64,000 nucleotides of DNA from Acinetobacter sp. SAAs474 (GCF_032823475.1 NZ_CP127915.1:2170001-2234000), one strand, 5' to 3'. Shown: positions 1 to 9,516, counted from the stretch's first letter. The notes: generated by a model from the sequence alone, not told the origin. Program-made: numbers and translations.

Positions 1-1
1 T

Positions 2-355
2 GAGCAACAAGGCACGATTGATGTTCCTGTTGTTTATGATGCAACGCGCCCACCTTTACATATGGTCGATCTAACATGGAATAAACCAGCTATTACTCAC
101 TGGCAAGTACTCGAACGTTTCTATATACAAGATCAAGCAGTAACACGTGTAAAACTTATACCGGTTACAGGACGATCACATCAATTACGTGTGCATATGC
201 AATATATTGGACATCCTATGGTGGGGGATACTTTATATGCATCTGTTTTACAGCAAAAATTAATGCCAAGATTATGTTTACATGCAGAAAAGCTGAGTTT
301 TTATCATCCTAAAACGGAACAGGCCGTAGATTTTTATTGTCCTGTGCCATTTTAA
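2..355 (+). CDS. RluA-family pseudouridine synthase, C-terminal part (5' end outside the window)
   Basis: The reading frame is open from base 2, so this is the 3' end of a longer gene; the first internal ATG at 62 is not the start. The visible 117 residues contain the C-terminal RluA/RluD signature (VTGRSHQLRVHM, then GHPMVGDTLYA), which forms part of the RNA-binding active-site cleft. The catalytic HRLD(R/E)xT segment would lie upstream and cannot be seen. RluA-family enzymes isomerise uridine to pseudouridine in 23S rRNA and sometimes tRNA. The exact target (RluA, RluC or RluD type) cannot be fixed from this fragment. It ends 150 bp before rapA, in the same direction. Confidence 0.85.
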   Translation, partial: EQQGTIDVPVVYDATRPPLHMVDLTWNKPAITHWQVLERFYIQDQAVTRVKLIPVTGRSHQLRVHMQYIGHPMVGDTLYASVLQQKLMPRLCLHAEKLSFYHPKTEQAVDFYCPVPF

Positions 356-506
356 TAGAAAAAATGTCTCTAGATTGGAAAGTGCTCACTTTTTAGTGAG
401 CTTTGTGTCAGAATATAAGCTTTAAAGAGGTAGATTTTTATTTAGATATCAAGTTATCTTTTTAATAAAAATTTAGCTCATAATTTTGAAATAAAGGTGG
501 AAAAAA

Positions 507-3335
507 TTGCAGCAGTTTGCTATTGGTCAGCGTTGGTTATCAGATACTGAAACAGAACTTGGTTTGGGTGTTCTTATTGATGTAAATGAACGATCGGTCA
601 GCATTTTATTTCCTAAAAGTGATGAAACTCGTGTTTATGCGCGTAGTAATGCGCCTTTATCTCGAATTATTTTTAATATTTCAGATGAATTACAAGATCA
701 AGAAGGCCGGAAATGGATTGTTGAATCATTTGAAGATCGTCATGGCGTTATTCGTTATGATGTCATACGTACATGTGAAGATGGTACGCAAGAGCGTAAA
801 TCTTTAAATGAGACACGTATTGGTGCCAGTATTCAGCTATCGAAACCATTGGATCGTTTATTGGCGAGTCAGATTGATTATAAAGAATGGTATGACTTAC
901 GTATTGAAGCATTGCAAATGCAAGCCAATATGCAGACCAGTCCTTTACGTGGTTTAGTTGGTTCTCGTGTTGGTCTGATTCCTCATCAGTTGTATATTGC
1001 GCATGAAGTAGGTAAACGATTTGCGCCGCGTGTTTTATTGGCCGATGAAGTGGGATTAGGTAAAACCATTGAAGCGGGTCTTATTATTCATCAACAATTA
1101 AAAACAGGCCGTTCAGAACGTATCTTAATTTTAGTTCCAGATTCATTGCAATATCAATGGATGATTGAAATGCGTCGTCGTTTCAATTTGGAATTTTCTT
1201 TATTTGATTTAACACGTACAGCATCGATTAAAGAACATGATCCTGAACAAAACCCATTTTTAACAGAACAGCGGATTATTGCCTCAATTGATTTAATGAT
1301 TGATCATGATGATTTACGTGAACAAGCGTTAGATGCAGGTTTTGATCTTTTGGTGGTGGATGAAGCACATCATTTGATGTGGAGCGAAGAAGAAGGTGGC
1401 AATGACCGATATGATTTAATTGAGGAAATTGCACAACAAACCGCAGGTGTTCTGTTGTTGACAGCAACACCAGAACAGTTGGGTGTAGAAAGTCATTTTG
1501 CACGTTTACGTTTACTTGATCCACAGCGCTTTAGTTGTTTGGCTCAATTTCTAGAAGAAGAAGAGCAATATCAGCATACGGCTAAAATTGCTGAAGTATT
1601 AATGTCTGATTTGCCACTTGAAGAAACACATATTCAAGCATTAGAGCAGTTATTAGGACATCGTATCGAAGATATTCCTGAACAACGTTTTCATGCTATT
1701 CATGAATTATTAGATCGCCATGGTACTGGGCGTATTTTATTCCGTAATACGCGTGAAGCCATTCAAGGTTTTCCAGGTCGTGATTGTCAGCCAGCACCTT
1801 TAGTTGCCCCTGAGACTTGGCCAACTGCGGGTAAATTACGCGAACAAATGTGGCCAGAAGAAGCACAGTTAGATGGTGCATGGATGGAAAATGATCCACG
1901 AGTAATGTGGTTGATGGAACGTTTGCGCACAGATCTAAAACATAAAAAAGTATTATTAATTGCACGTAGTGGGCCTGTGGTTGAAGCTTTAGAAAATGTT
2001 CTACGTTTACATGCCGGTGTCCGTACAGCGATGTTCCACGAAGCAATGAGCCTATTGGAACGTGATCAGGCTGCTGCTTATTTTGCTGAAGATTCTTATG
2101 GAGCACAGATTCTTTTGTGTTCTGAAATTGGTTCAGAGGGGCGTAATTTTCAGTTTGCATCAGACTTGATTTTATTTGATTTGCCAGCAAATCCAGATGT
2201 ATTAGAACAACGTATTGGCCGTTTAGATCGTATTGGTCAAGAAAATCGTATTCAAATTCATGTACCGTATTTACAGGGCACAGCTCAAGAGCGTATGTTC
2301 CGTTGGTATAATGAAGCATTAAATATTTTTAGTCATATTTCACCAACAGCCCAAACCTTACAAGAAAACTTTATTGTTGATCTTAAAGATTGTCTATTGG
2401 CAGATTTAGGACAAAAATTTGAAGATTTACTTGAAGAGGTTAGTGTACAACGTGAGGCGTTAGAAGCTGAGCTTCAAGCAGGTCGTGACCGTTTGCTTGA
2501 GTATAATTCTTGTCGTCCTATTGTAGCGCAAGAAATTGTACAAGCACTTGAAGATTATGATGATAATACCATTTTACCGATGTTTATGAAGCGTTTTATG
2601 GCATCGACCAACATTGACTTTGATGAACAAAGTAATGGTACAGTGATTATTAAACCAACGGATCAAATGCAAGTACAAGGTTTAACGTTGGATGAAGAGG
2701 GGATGACCGCGACATTTTATCGTGATCAAGCACAGATTCGTGAAGATGCACAGTACCTTACATTAGAACATCCATTTGTTGAAAGTGTGATGGAAATGAT
2801 TAATACCCAAGGATTTGGTAGTACTAATGTCGCATTATTAAAATCTGCTGCATTACCACAGGGTTCGGTATTGATTGAAGTCTGGTTTAAAGTTGATGTC
2901 GTGGCACCGAAAGTACTGAATTTGCCAGCTAGTCTGCCACAACAATTAATTCGTGTAATTTTGAGTGAAAAAGGTCAAGATCTATCTGCGAAAATTAGTC
3001 CAGAAATTTTAAAACCGTATTTACATCATTTAGATAGTAATAGTTGCCGTCAAGTGATTAAGGCACGTCGAGAAATTGTTGAACAGCGTTATCTTCAGGC
3101 ATTGGATATTGCTAAAGCAGCACTACCGAGCTTTAAGCAGCAAGCCAAAGAAGTATATGCGGCAAAATGGCAATATGAAATTGATCGTTTAACCTATTTA
3201 AAGCAGTTTAATCCAAGTATTCGTGAAGATGAAATTACAGGTCTACAAAAATTGCAACAGGAAGGATTGAGTTTATTAGAAGGTTTATCTGTAACGCCTG
3301 AAGCAATTCAAGTGATGGTGGTGGTCAAACCTTAA
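507..3335 (+). CDS. rapA: RNA polymerase-associated protein RapA (SWI2/SNF2 ATPase)
   Basis: 942 residues, close to the 968 of E. coli RapA. An N-terminal Tudor/SH3-like region is followed by the SNF2 ATPase: Walker A ADEVGLGKT near residue 179, DEAHH motif II near 285, TATPEQ motif III, and motif VI RIGRLDRIGQ near 570. The C-terminal RapA domain follows. Known role: an ATP-dependent translocase that binds core RNA polymerase and helps it recycle after termination. The start is a TTG; no ATG fits the N-terminus, and an AAAGGTGG ribosome-binding site lies 6 bases upstream. A rho-independent terminator follows the stop, so it seems to be transcribed alone. Confidence 0.95.
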   Translation: MQQFAIGQRWLSDTETELGLGVLIDVNERSVSILFPKSDETRVYARSNAPLSRIIFNISDELQDQEGRKWIVESFEDRHGVIRYDVIRTCEDGTQERKSLNETRIGASIQLSKPLDRLLASQIDYKEWYDLRIEALQMQANMQTSPLRGLVGSRVGLIPHQLYIAHEVGKRFAPRVLLADEVGLGKTIEAGLIIHQQLKTGRSERILILVPDSLQYQWMIEMRRRFNLEFSLFDLTRTASIKEHDPEQNPFLTEQRIIASIDLMIDHDDLREQALDAGFDLLVVDEAHHLMWSEEEGGNDRYDLIEEIAQQTAGVLLLTATPEQLGVESHFARLRLLDPQRFSCLAQFLEEEEQYQHTAKIAEVLMSDLPLEETHIQALEQLLGHRIEDIPEQRFHAIHELLDRHGTGRILFRNTREAIQGFPGRDCQPAPLVAPETWPTAGKLREQMWPEEAQLDGAWMENDPRVMWLMERLRTDLKHKKVLLIARSGPVVEALENVLRLHAGVRTAMFHEAMSLLERDQAAAYFAEDSYGAQILLCSEIGSEGRNFQFASDLILFDLPANPDVLEQRIGRLDRIGQENRIQIHVPYLQGTAQERMFRWYNEALNIFSHISPTAQTLQENFIVDLKDCLLADLGQKFEDLLEEVSVQREALEAELQAGRDRLLEYNSCRPIVAQEIVQALEDYDDNTILPMFMKRFMASTNIDFDEQSNGTVIIKPTDQMQVQGLTLDEEGMTATFYRDQAQIREDAQYLTLEHPFVESVMEMINTQGFGSTNVALLKSAALPQGSVLIEVWFKVDVVAPKVLNLPASLPQQLIRVILSEKGQDLSAKISPEILKPYLHHLDSNSCRQVIKARREIVEQRYLQALDIAKAALPSFKQQAKEVYAAKWQYEIDRLTYLKQFNPSIREDEITGLQKLQQEGLSLLEGLSVTPEAIQVMVVVKP

Positions 3336-3384
3336 ATTAGCTTAATGCAGCCTTATCGTCATAGGGGTTGATGAGCTTAGATTT

Positions 3385-3416
3385 AAAACCGAGTTAAGCT
3401 ATTAGCTCGGTTTTTG
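3385..3416 (+). terminator. Rho-independent terminator of rapA
   Basis: Inverted repeat AAAACCGAG ... CTCGGTTTTT around an approximately 12-base loop, ending in a T run, 50 bp after the rapA stop codon. Confidence 0.75.
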
Positions 3417-3604
3417 TATTTAGATCTATTGAATTTTATACGGCAGGTTGTAGTAATGAAATAAGATCGAAATATCAGTGTTTCGCTTTAGTTGGAATGA
3501 TGTTTAGCAAAAAAATAAAGATTTTCAAATGCTTAAATAGATACTGAATTGTTCTTTTTTCAGAAAATTTTCAATATATGCGTTGGTTAGGATTGGGTAA
3601 CGGA

Positions 3605-3631
3605 TAAAAAGCCAAAAGGACGCCATTTGGC
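3605..3631 (-). terminator. Terminator-like hairpin after the TetR gene
   Basis: GCCAAA (3611-3616) pairs with TTTGGC (3626-3631). Read on the minus strand the hairpin is followed by TTTTT, about 40 bp beyond the regulator stop codon. The remainder of the 3336-3669 gap shows no gene. Confidence 0.6.
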
Positions 3632-3669
3632 CTCCTTTCTTATTTATAATACCGAGATACATCGTATAA

Positions 3670-4350
3670 TTAATGGATTTTTGCTTGTTCTAAGTGACGT
3701 GCACCTTCTAAGATCATACGTAACATCACCATCGTTTTTTCCGCAACATCTTTACGTTGTTCTGCATCTAAGTCGATAACCTTGGCGCCCATATTAAAAA
3801 CCAATTGAGTAATTGCACTGGCAACAATATCTGGATATAACATTTTACTATGATTGAGTCTTTCCAGACGGATTAAATCTTCTTGTAATTCTTGTTGAAA
3901 ATAATTAAGTTGATGTTCGACTGCCAGTTTATAAGATTTTGAGCCAGTGTAACCCTCACGTAATAACAGGCTAAGATTACCTTCATCTGCATCGAGTTGC
4001 TCAATGAAAACTTCAACAGAAGTGCGAATAATACTACTTTGTTTAGACGCTTTAAGTCTGGCTTCATGTAGAATTTGTCGTAATACTAAGCCTGATTTTT
4101 CAATCAGTTCTATTGCAAGTTCATCGATATCTTTAAAGTGACGATAAAAACTATTAGGTGCAATTCCAGCTTCACGCGCGACCTCACGTAAGCTTAAAGA
4201 TGCAATACTTTTTTCAGGACCAATTAATTTTAAGGCAGCTTGGAAAAGTTCTTCCTTGGTAATGGTCGCTTTTCGACCTACTGTTCGTGCTTGAGGCGCT
4301 TCGCAAACATCTAATGAGTCATTTAAAGGCGCACTTTTGCTTATTTTCAT
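3670..4350 (-). CDS. TetR-family regulator of fatty-acid desaturation (FabR/DesT type)
   Basis: 226 residues. The HTH segment LSLREVAREAGIAPNSFYRHF (written in two parts: LSLREVAREAG and IAPNSFYRHF) sits near residues 52-72 and is nearly the same as in E. coli FabR and Pseudomonas DesT. Similarity continues through the ligand domain (RTSVEVFIEQ, LLLREGY). FabR and DesT sense the ratio of unsaturated to saturated acyl thioesters and repress desaturation genes. It is divergent from the reductase/desaturase pair with a 155 bp gap, matching the Pseudomonas desT-desCB layout, so control of that operon is a well-supported inference. The start ATG at 4350 has only a weak GGA upstream. About 25 residues precede the HTH, which is a rather long leader. 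Confidence 0.9.
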   Translation of the reverse strand: MKISKSAPLNDSLDVCEAPQARTVGRKATITKEELFQAALKLIGPEKSIASLSLREVAREAGIAPNSFYRHFKDIDELAIELIEKSGLVLRQILHEARLKASKQSSIIRTSVEVFIEQLDADEGNLSLLLREGYTGSKSYKLAVEHQLNYFQQELQEDLIRLERLNHSKMLYPDIVASAITQLVFNMGAKVIDLDAEQRKDVAEKTMVMLRMILEGARHLEQAKIH

Positions 4351-4435
4351 AGAGGTCCGGTCTGTCTTTTAAGGTAAATATCTGCAATATTTATAGTATA
4401 GCGACTTGTATCTATTTATGAAATGTTTGGATACA

Positions 4436-4470
4436 ATACATATGTATATACAAATATATATACACATGTA
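4436..4470. promoter_or_regulatory. Palindromic operator candidate between the TetR gene and desaturase operon
   Basis: Bases 4436-4447 form a perfect 12-bp palindrome, ATACATATGTAT. It is followed by TATATACACATGTAT, which repeats the half-site ACATGTAT. The block lies 36-70 bp before the reductase start and about 90 bp from the divergent regulator start. Its position suits a TetR-family operator. It is AT-rich, so chance symmetry is possible. Confidence 0.4.
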
Positions 4471-4505
4471 TAATAATTCAAAAGTACTACAACGTGGTCA
4501 ATCAA

Positions 4506-5570
4506 ATGCACGTCATCGAAAAGTCTAAATTTCCTATAACATCTCTAGTTGATGCAGTTATTGGTATTAATCCAACCAATTTCTGGTTAAAAAAAATCAA
4601 TCCACTTTGGTCAATCAATCAGGCGCTAGGCAAGATTATAAAGAAAGAAGTCATTGCAAACGATACCGTCAGTTTAACTTTAAGATGTAATCGTCATTTT
4701 CGTACCGGACAAGCAGGCCAACATCATCCGGTATTTGTTAATATTCATGGCATTCGTTATGAACGAACCTATAGTTTGACCTCACTAGATGATCAAACAG
4801 TATTATTAACTGTGAAAAAAGTCGATCAGGGTAAAGTGAGTAGTTGGCTAGTTGAGCAGGCACAAGTTGGTGACCTGTTAGAATTTGGCCAACCTTATGG
4901 TGATATGTTATTGCCAGACCAAAAATCATTACTGTTACTGGCAGCAGGTAGTGGAATCACACCGATGTATAGCCTTATTCATGCCATGTTTAAATCTGCT
5001 GTGATACACCAGACACCGGTTCATTTAATGTATTGGGTGAAAAAGAATCAAGATAGTGCGTTTAAAGCACAATTTGAAGCTTGGGCACAGCAAAATAGCA
5101 ACTTTACGTTCCAATGTTTTTTTACACAAGAACAGGATCCAGATGCACGTCTGAATGAAATGCATTTAGATGATTTAGCTGAAATTGAACAACGTGCAGT
5201 CTATGCTTGCGGTCCATCGGGTTTTACCACACAAGTTGAAAAATTATTTCATCATGCCGATATAATCAAAACTGAAGCTTTTAGTATGACACCAATACTT
5301 AATGATGATGTTGGTTTTGTTAATATTACTTTGACACAATCAAATAAAGTGCTTGCGATTCCTAAGGGACAATCTATTTTACTTGGCCTTGAACAGCATG
5401 ATATTAAACCAAAGCATGGCTGCCGTATGGGTATTTGTAATAAATGTGCGTGTAACAAGCAAGAAGGATCAACAAAAAATTTGGTCAATGGTATGCAAAA
5501 TAATGAGCCTGGTAATTTTTTAAAAATTTGTGTCAATTCAGCTCAAACTGATTTAACCATCGATTTATAA
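4506..5570 (+). CDS. Ferredoxin reductase with fused [2Fe-2S] domain, electron donor for the acyl-CoA desaturase
   Basis: Domain order is FAD-binding barrel (RTYSLTS flavin motif), NAD(P)-binding fold (AAGSGITPMYS and YACGPSGF), then a plant-type ferredoxin domain with cysteines in C-x4-C-x2-C (GCRMGICNKC) and a last cysteine in KICVN. It would pass electrons from NAD(P)H through FAD and the Fe-S centre to the di-iron desaturase encoded 13 bp downstream. It corresponds to Pseudomonas DesC. An in-frame GTG at 4494 would add four residues. Neither start has a good Shine-Dalgarno sequence, so I chose the ATG. Co-transcription with the desaturase is very likely. Confidence 0.88.
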   Translation: MHVIEKSKFPITSLVDAVIGINPTNFWLKKINPLWSINQALGKIIKKEVIANDTVSLTLRCNRHFRTGQAGQHHPVFVNIHGIRYERTYSLTSLDDQTVLLTVKKVDQGKVSSWLVEQAQVGDLLEFGQPYGDMLLPDQKSLLLLAAGSGITPMYSLIHAMFKSAVIHQTPVHLMYWVKKNQDSAFKAQFEAWAQQNSNFTFQCFFTQEQDPDARLNEMHLDDLAEIEQRAVYACGPSGFTTQVEKLFHHADIIKTEAFSMTPILNDDVGFVNITLTQSNKVLAIPKGQSILLGLEQHDIKPKHGCRMGICNKCACNKQEGSTKNLVNGMQNNEPGNFLKICVNSAQTDLTIDL

Positions 5571-5583
5571 GTGAGTCACGACT

Positions 5584-6678
5584 ATGAATATGCAAGTTAA
5601 GGTAGAATATTTTAAAAATCCGAAAAATCGTGAGCTGACTGAAATTGAATTAAGTGAGTTAGCACGTGAATTAGATGCAATTAAACAGGAAGTTTTGGAT
5701 GATTTAGGTGAAAAGGATGCCCAATATATTCGTCGTATTTATTCAACCATTCGTTACTCTTCAATTGCAGGTCGTGCTTTATTATTTGCGGGATGGTTTC
5801 CACCTGCATGGCTCTTAGGGACAGGACTGCTTGGATTTTCTAAAATATTAGAAAATATGGAGTTAGGGCACAATGTTATGCATGGCCAATACGATTGGAT
5901 GAATGATCCTTTATTTAATGGTACAACTTATGAGTGGGATATTGTAGGTACGGCTGAAGATTGGCGTCAAACCCATAATTATAAGCATCATACTTATACC
6001 AATATTAAGGGAATGGATGATGATATTGGTTACGGTATTATTCGTTTATTTCCAGAACAGCGTTGGAAAAAAGGTTATTTATTACAGCCATTATATAGTA
6101 TTCCATTTTGTTTACTATTTCAGTGGGGCGTTGCTATTCAAAACCTTGAAATTGGTAAATATATCAAAGGCCGTATGAGTAAAGATGAGTTTAAAACCCG
6201 TTTTAAACCTATGCAGAAAAAAATGTCAAAACAGTTATTTAAAGACTATATTTTCTTTCCATTACTTGCAGGTCCTGCAGCATTACCGGTACTGGCAGGT
6301 AACTGTGTGGCAAATGGTATACGCAATATTTGGACTTTTAGTATTATTTTCTGTGGACATTTTACCAAAGATGTTGAAGTTTTCCCGAAAACTGTATTAG
6401 AGAACGAAAGTCGTGGTCATTGGTATATGCGTCAAATTCGTGGTTCGTCTAATTTGACTGGTTCAGAAGCATTCCATATTTTAACTGGACATTTAAGCCA
6501 TCAGATAGAACATCATTTATATCCTGATGTGCCTGCACGTCGCTATCGTAAGATGGCACCAAAAGTAGAAGCAGTATGTAAAAAATATGGGATTAACTAT
6601 AATAATGCTAATTTATTTAAGCAGTATGGTAGTGTGATTAAACGTATTGCCAAATATGCTTTCCCATTTAAAAAATAA
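5584..6678 (+). CDS. Membrane acyl-CoA/fatty-acid desaturase
   Basis: 364 residues with the three histidine boxes of the di-iron desaturase family: HNVMH near residue 96, HNYKHH near 129, and HQIEHH near 307. Hydrophobic segments between the boxes would span the inner membrane. The family inserts a cis double bond, normally delta-9, into acyl-CoA or phospholipid acyl chains using O2 and electrons. The donor is the reductase just upstream. The layout matches Pseudomonas desB. Double-bond position and substrate cannot be read from sequence alone. Confidence 0.9.
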   Translation: MNMQVKVEYFKNPKNRELTEIELSELARELDAIKQEVLDDLGEKDAQYIRRIYSTIRYSSIAGRALLFAGWFPPAWLLGTGLLGFSKILENMELGHNVMHGQYDWMNDPLFNGTTYEWDIVGTAEDWRQTHNYKHHTYTNIKGMDDDIGYGIIRLFPEQRWKKGYLLQPLYSIPFCLLFQWGVAIQNLEIGKYIKGRMSKDEFKTRFKPMQKKMSKQLFKDYIFFPLLAGPAALPVLAGNCVANGIRNIWTFSIIFCGHFTKDVEVFPKTVLENESRGHWYMRQIRGSSNLTGSEAFHILTGHLSHQIEHHLYPDVPARRYRKMAPKVEAVCKKYGINYNNANLFKQYGSVIKRIAKYAFPFKK

Positions 6679-6693
6679 AGATCGTTTTTAGTT

Positions 6694-6725
6694 AACCACA
6701 TATAGCCAACGGGATATATGTGGTT
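6694..6725 (+). terminator. Terminator-like hairpin after the desaturase
   Basis: An 11-bp perfect stem, AACCACATATA (6694-6704) with TATATGTGGTT (6715-6725), lies 15 bp after the stop codon. The U-tract is poor, so termination is uncertain. Confidence 0.45.
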
Positions 6726-6799
6726 TATGCCTATATGATTTATTCTTAATTTTTGATCATGATGTGATATCAGCACAAGCGATATGGATCGGTAAACAA

Positions 6800-7435
6800 T
6801 CAGTTGATATCAGGTAAGGGTAATGGGCATTTGCCATGTAAATAAGGAAAATGAGCTAAAGAGAGCATGGCCAGATCTTCATGACTATTACCATAGGCAT
6901 AAATCGCTTGATATTTTGCTAAGTTGTATTTGGCTAAAACACGTATTTTCTTTTGTTGATGGCTACAATCAGGTGAAGCAAAACGTCCAGTATAATATTG
7001 ATTTTTGATCTCTGTAGTTGAGCAGATTAAATCAATATCTAAATTTTGCGCAATATACTGTAGATAAATATCAATTGAAGCAGAGACCAATACCACATCA
7101 TCACCTAAAGCTTGGTGGTTTTTGAGCTGTTGATACAGTTGAGGATTGAGATGATGTTCGATTAAATAGTTGGCATATTCCTTTGCGATAGGATCTAAGA
7201 TCGCAATAGGTATATGCTTCAGCATTTTTTGAAATAACTTTGGGCGCATTAAATGCGCTGGATAAAGTTGAGCATAATAGCCAATAATCCATGGGAGGGT
7301 TGCAATACCACGTTTAATAATATGCCTTTTAGATAACGCATAAAAGAAAAACAGAGTAAAACTATCTTTATTGCATAAAGTCCCGTCAAAATCAAAAAGT
7401 GCTAAATTTTTATGTGTTTGGCTTTTCTCATACAT
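6800..7435 (-). CDS. HAD-superfamily phosphatase, subfamily IB
   Basis: 211 residues. Motif I DFDGTLC near residues 15-21 carries the nucleophilic Asp and the acid/base Asp. VSASIDIY holds motif II, and the C-terminal YGNSHEDLAML is motif IV. The arrangement and length match the IB group (phosphoserine-phosphatase-like, YfbT/CicA-like), which hydrolyses small phosphomonoesters. The substrate is unknown. Its 5' end overlaps the 3' end of the DUF1615 gene by 34 bp on the same strand, suggesting translational coupling. Confidence 0.8.
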   Translation of the reverse strand: MYEKSQTHKNLALFDFDGTLCNKDSFTLFFFYALSKRHIIKRGIATLPWIIGYYAQLYPAHLMRPKLFQKMLKHIPIAILDPIAKEYANYLIEHHLNPQLYQQLKNHQALGDDVVLVSASIDIYLQYIAQNLDIDLICSTTEIKNQYYTGRFASPDCSHQQKKIRVLAKYNLAKYQAIYAYGNSHEDLAMLSLAHFPYLHGKCPLPLPDIN

Positions 7436-8607
7436 GTTTCATAACGACCATTGACGCGAGTTGCAAACCAGTTGGTATTGTAGTCTCGGCTAAGTTTAGG
7501 ACCTGTAATAACCACTTCAGGCATAATGGCATACATTGGTTCTTTATGAGTTTTTTCTTTATAAAGTTTACCAACTGCACGATATGTTGCGGTATCTTCA
7601 AAATCTTTTTCTTTCTCTAGTTTGAGATCTGAATGGATTTGTCTTGGTGTGATTAAAATGTTATGTGCAGCAAATACGGCAATGAGTTCTTTCTCGGATT
7701 GACTTTGAGTTGCTTTTAATGAACCATCTTTATTATAGAGCAATAAATCTCCATCCAGCGATAAAGTATTGTCTGTGATGGAATTTAGCATACTTTGAAA
7801 GGCAGCATTACGACTTGAATACATGCCAGAATTATAATCGGCAAAGCGATAAATAGGCTTATCATAATCTGCTGGATACATCATGAGGCGATGAATACCA
7901 TAATATAAGCCACCATATTGACTATATAGGTCTGTTCTAAGTGCAGCGATATTACCACTTTGACGTTTATTTTCTTTTGCATAGGTAATATGAACTTGCA
8001 TAGAGCCAAGCGTTGTAATTGGATTTAGTTTTTCTGCAAAATCTTGTCCAACCAGCTTTGCTGCGCCGGTCAATGCACTCACATGATAGTGTTTAGACAT
8101 ATAATCGAAAATTTCTCGATATAATTCATCTAATTGTCGTTCAGTTTTAACTTGACGCATCTGGCTGAGATAATTGTTTTCTGGTGTAGGCTGAGTTTTT
8201 AATACTTCTTGAAAATATTCTGCAACGGTTCCACCGACAGTATCTCCAAGTTTATCGGTAAATTTTTCTTGTAAGCGTTCCTGTACTTCTTTTACTGCTT
8301 TTGCACCTAAACCAGCAACTTCTGGATCTGCATGGAAATTAGACTCTTGATCGACCACTGCGATAATCGTACACATATTCTGCTTAGTTTGTGGAATGCC
8401 CAAATCTTTTGAAATATCGTAAATATCCTGAGCCCAAGACTGACGATCTTTGACGCGATTGGGAATAATGCGTTTAATTTGATCAGCATCTAAAGTGGCT
8501 TCATCTTGATTTGACCACCATGAGTCATTACCACATGCAGTTAACCCCAAACAAAAAACAATCAGACTAAATGGCTTGATCACTGAAGAGATAGAAGTGT
8601 GTTTCAT
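7402..8607 (-). CDS. DUF1615-family lipoprotein
   Basis: 401 residues from the ATG at 8607. The N-terminus has a basic residue, a hydrophobic stretch and the lipobox LTAC, so the mature protein should be lipid-anchored in the envelope. The body matches my memory of DUF1615, a proteobacterial family without a known activity. The FHADPEV and MQVHITYA regions recall lysozyme-like folds, but I do not claim one. A longer TTG start at 8628 adds seven residues in front of the signal peptide and looks less likely. The gene overlaps the HAD gene. A Fur-box-like site lies about 120 bp upstream. Confidence 0.75.
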   Translation of the reverse strand: MKHTSISSVIKPFSLIVFCLGLTACGNDSWWSNQDEATLDADQIKRIIPNRVKDRQSWAQDIYDISKDLGIPQTKQNMCTIIAVVDQESNFHADPEVAGLGAKAVKEVQERLQEKFTDKLGDTVGGTVAEYFQEVLKTQPTPENNYLSQMRQVKTERQLDELYREIFDYMSKHYHVSALTGAAKLVGQDFAEKLNPITTLGSMQVHITYAKENKRQSGNIAALRTDLYSQYGGLYYGIHRLMMYPADYDKPIYRFADYNSGMYSSRNAAFQSMLNSITDNTLSLDGDLLLYNKDGSLKATQSQSEKELIAVFAAHNILITPRQIHSDLKLEKEKDFEDTATYRAVGKLYKEKTHKEPMYAIMPEVVITGPKLSRDYNTNWFATRVNGRYETCMRKAKHIKI

Positions 8608-8727
8608 AGGCAGAAAAACTCGAACCAAGAAGATGAGTCAAAAAGGTAAGTATACAATGCTTGTTATCAATGTTAGTAAAATATATGTATATCATAATAT
8701 ATAAAGGGTTGTCTTGTTACTATATAG

Positions 8728-8746
8728 GTTAATGATAATCATAGAA
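8728..8746. promoter_or_regulatory. Candidate Fur box
   Basis: The 19 bases match the E. coli-type consensus (GATAATGATAATCATTATC) at 14 positions, including an unbroken AATGATAATCAT core (8731-8742). It lies between the divergent DUF1615 gene (about 120 bp away) and cytochrome b561 gene (about 220 bp away). Either could be iron-regulated. The remainder of the 8608-8968 gap is very AT-rich with no gene. Confidence 0.4.
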
Positions 8747-8968
8747 ATAAATAAATTTGTTGATGTAATCATATCATTGATAGGTTTTAATTCACTGTAA
8801 TTTTGGCAATAAATTTATATTATGTTTATTTTAATCAATATCTTACTAGTTATATAGCAATTATTATTGGTTTTTAATTTTAATCTTAAAATACTATTTT
8901 TAGTTTTTAATTTATATTAAAGTTGTGTAATAAAATAATGTTATTCTAATGAAAAATAGAGCATTTTC

Positions 8969-9502
8969 ATGCAAAAAAAATCGCCTAAATTTGAAACAAT
9001 ACAATCCTATCCACTCGTGATCATCTGCTTACATTGGCTGACTGTATGTCTGGTGATACTTGCCTATATAACCAGTGCTCATCCGATTCAAGATCATTGG
9101 ATGGGGCAGACACATGTAATTGCTGGAACAGCAGTATTGATTATTTTTTGTTTACGATTATTGATGATTTTTTATTATCGACATCAATTACCTGCATCTG
9201 ATCAGCTTTCTGCCCTTCAGCAAAAAGCATTTAAGATGATGAAATTTTTATTATATGTATTCTTGTGCCTCGTTCCAATTTTAGGATGGTTGGCTTTATC
9301 CAGTGTTGTATCTAATTTTATGATTTTTAATATCAGTGTACCTTTGCTGCATCTTGCTGATCGTCATTTTTGGCCAGACATACATCAAATTTGTGCCAAC
9401 CTATTTATTTCTTTGGTTGGCTTACATGCAACAGCAGCATTAATTCATCATTTTGTGTTGCGTGATCAAGTTCTAAAAAGTATGTGGTTAAGAAAAAAAT
9501 AA
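8969..9502 (+). CDS. Cytochrome b561-family protein (CybB/YodB type)
   Basis: 177 residues with four hydrophobic membrane segments. Histidines sit at expected heme-ligand positions, in CLHWLTV near the first segment and in LHATAALIHHF in the last. Bacterial b561 proteins are inner-membrane di-heme electron carriers; E. coli CybB oxidises quinol and CybB relatives can reduce superoxide. The start ATG at 8969 is preceded by an AT-rich region without a clear ribosome-binding site. It is convergent with the VIT-family gene, 14 bp apart. Confidence 0.85.
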   Translation: MQKKSPKFETIQSYPLVIICLHWLTVCLVILAYITSAHPIQDHWMGQTHVIAGTAVLIIFCLRLLMIFYYRHQLPASDQLSALQQKAFKMMKFLLYVFLCLVPILGWLALSSVVSNFMIFNISVPLLHLADRHFWPDIHQICANLFISLVGLHATAALIHHFVLRDQVLKSMWLRKK

Positions 9503-9516
9503 TGTAATGATTGATG

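Noticed and set aside
1696..2319. A 207-codon minus-strand frame inside rapA
   Set aside because: It lies fully within a conserved SNF2 ATPase gene and its translation is His/Leu-rich antisense text with no domain.
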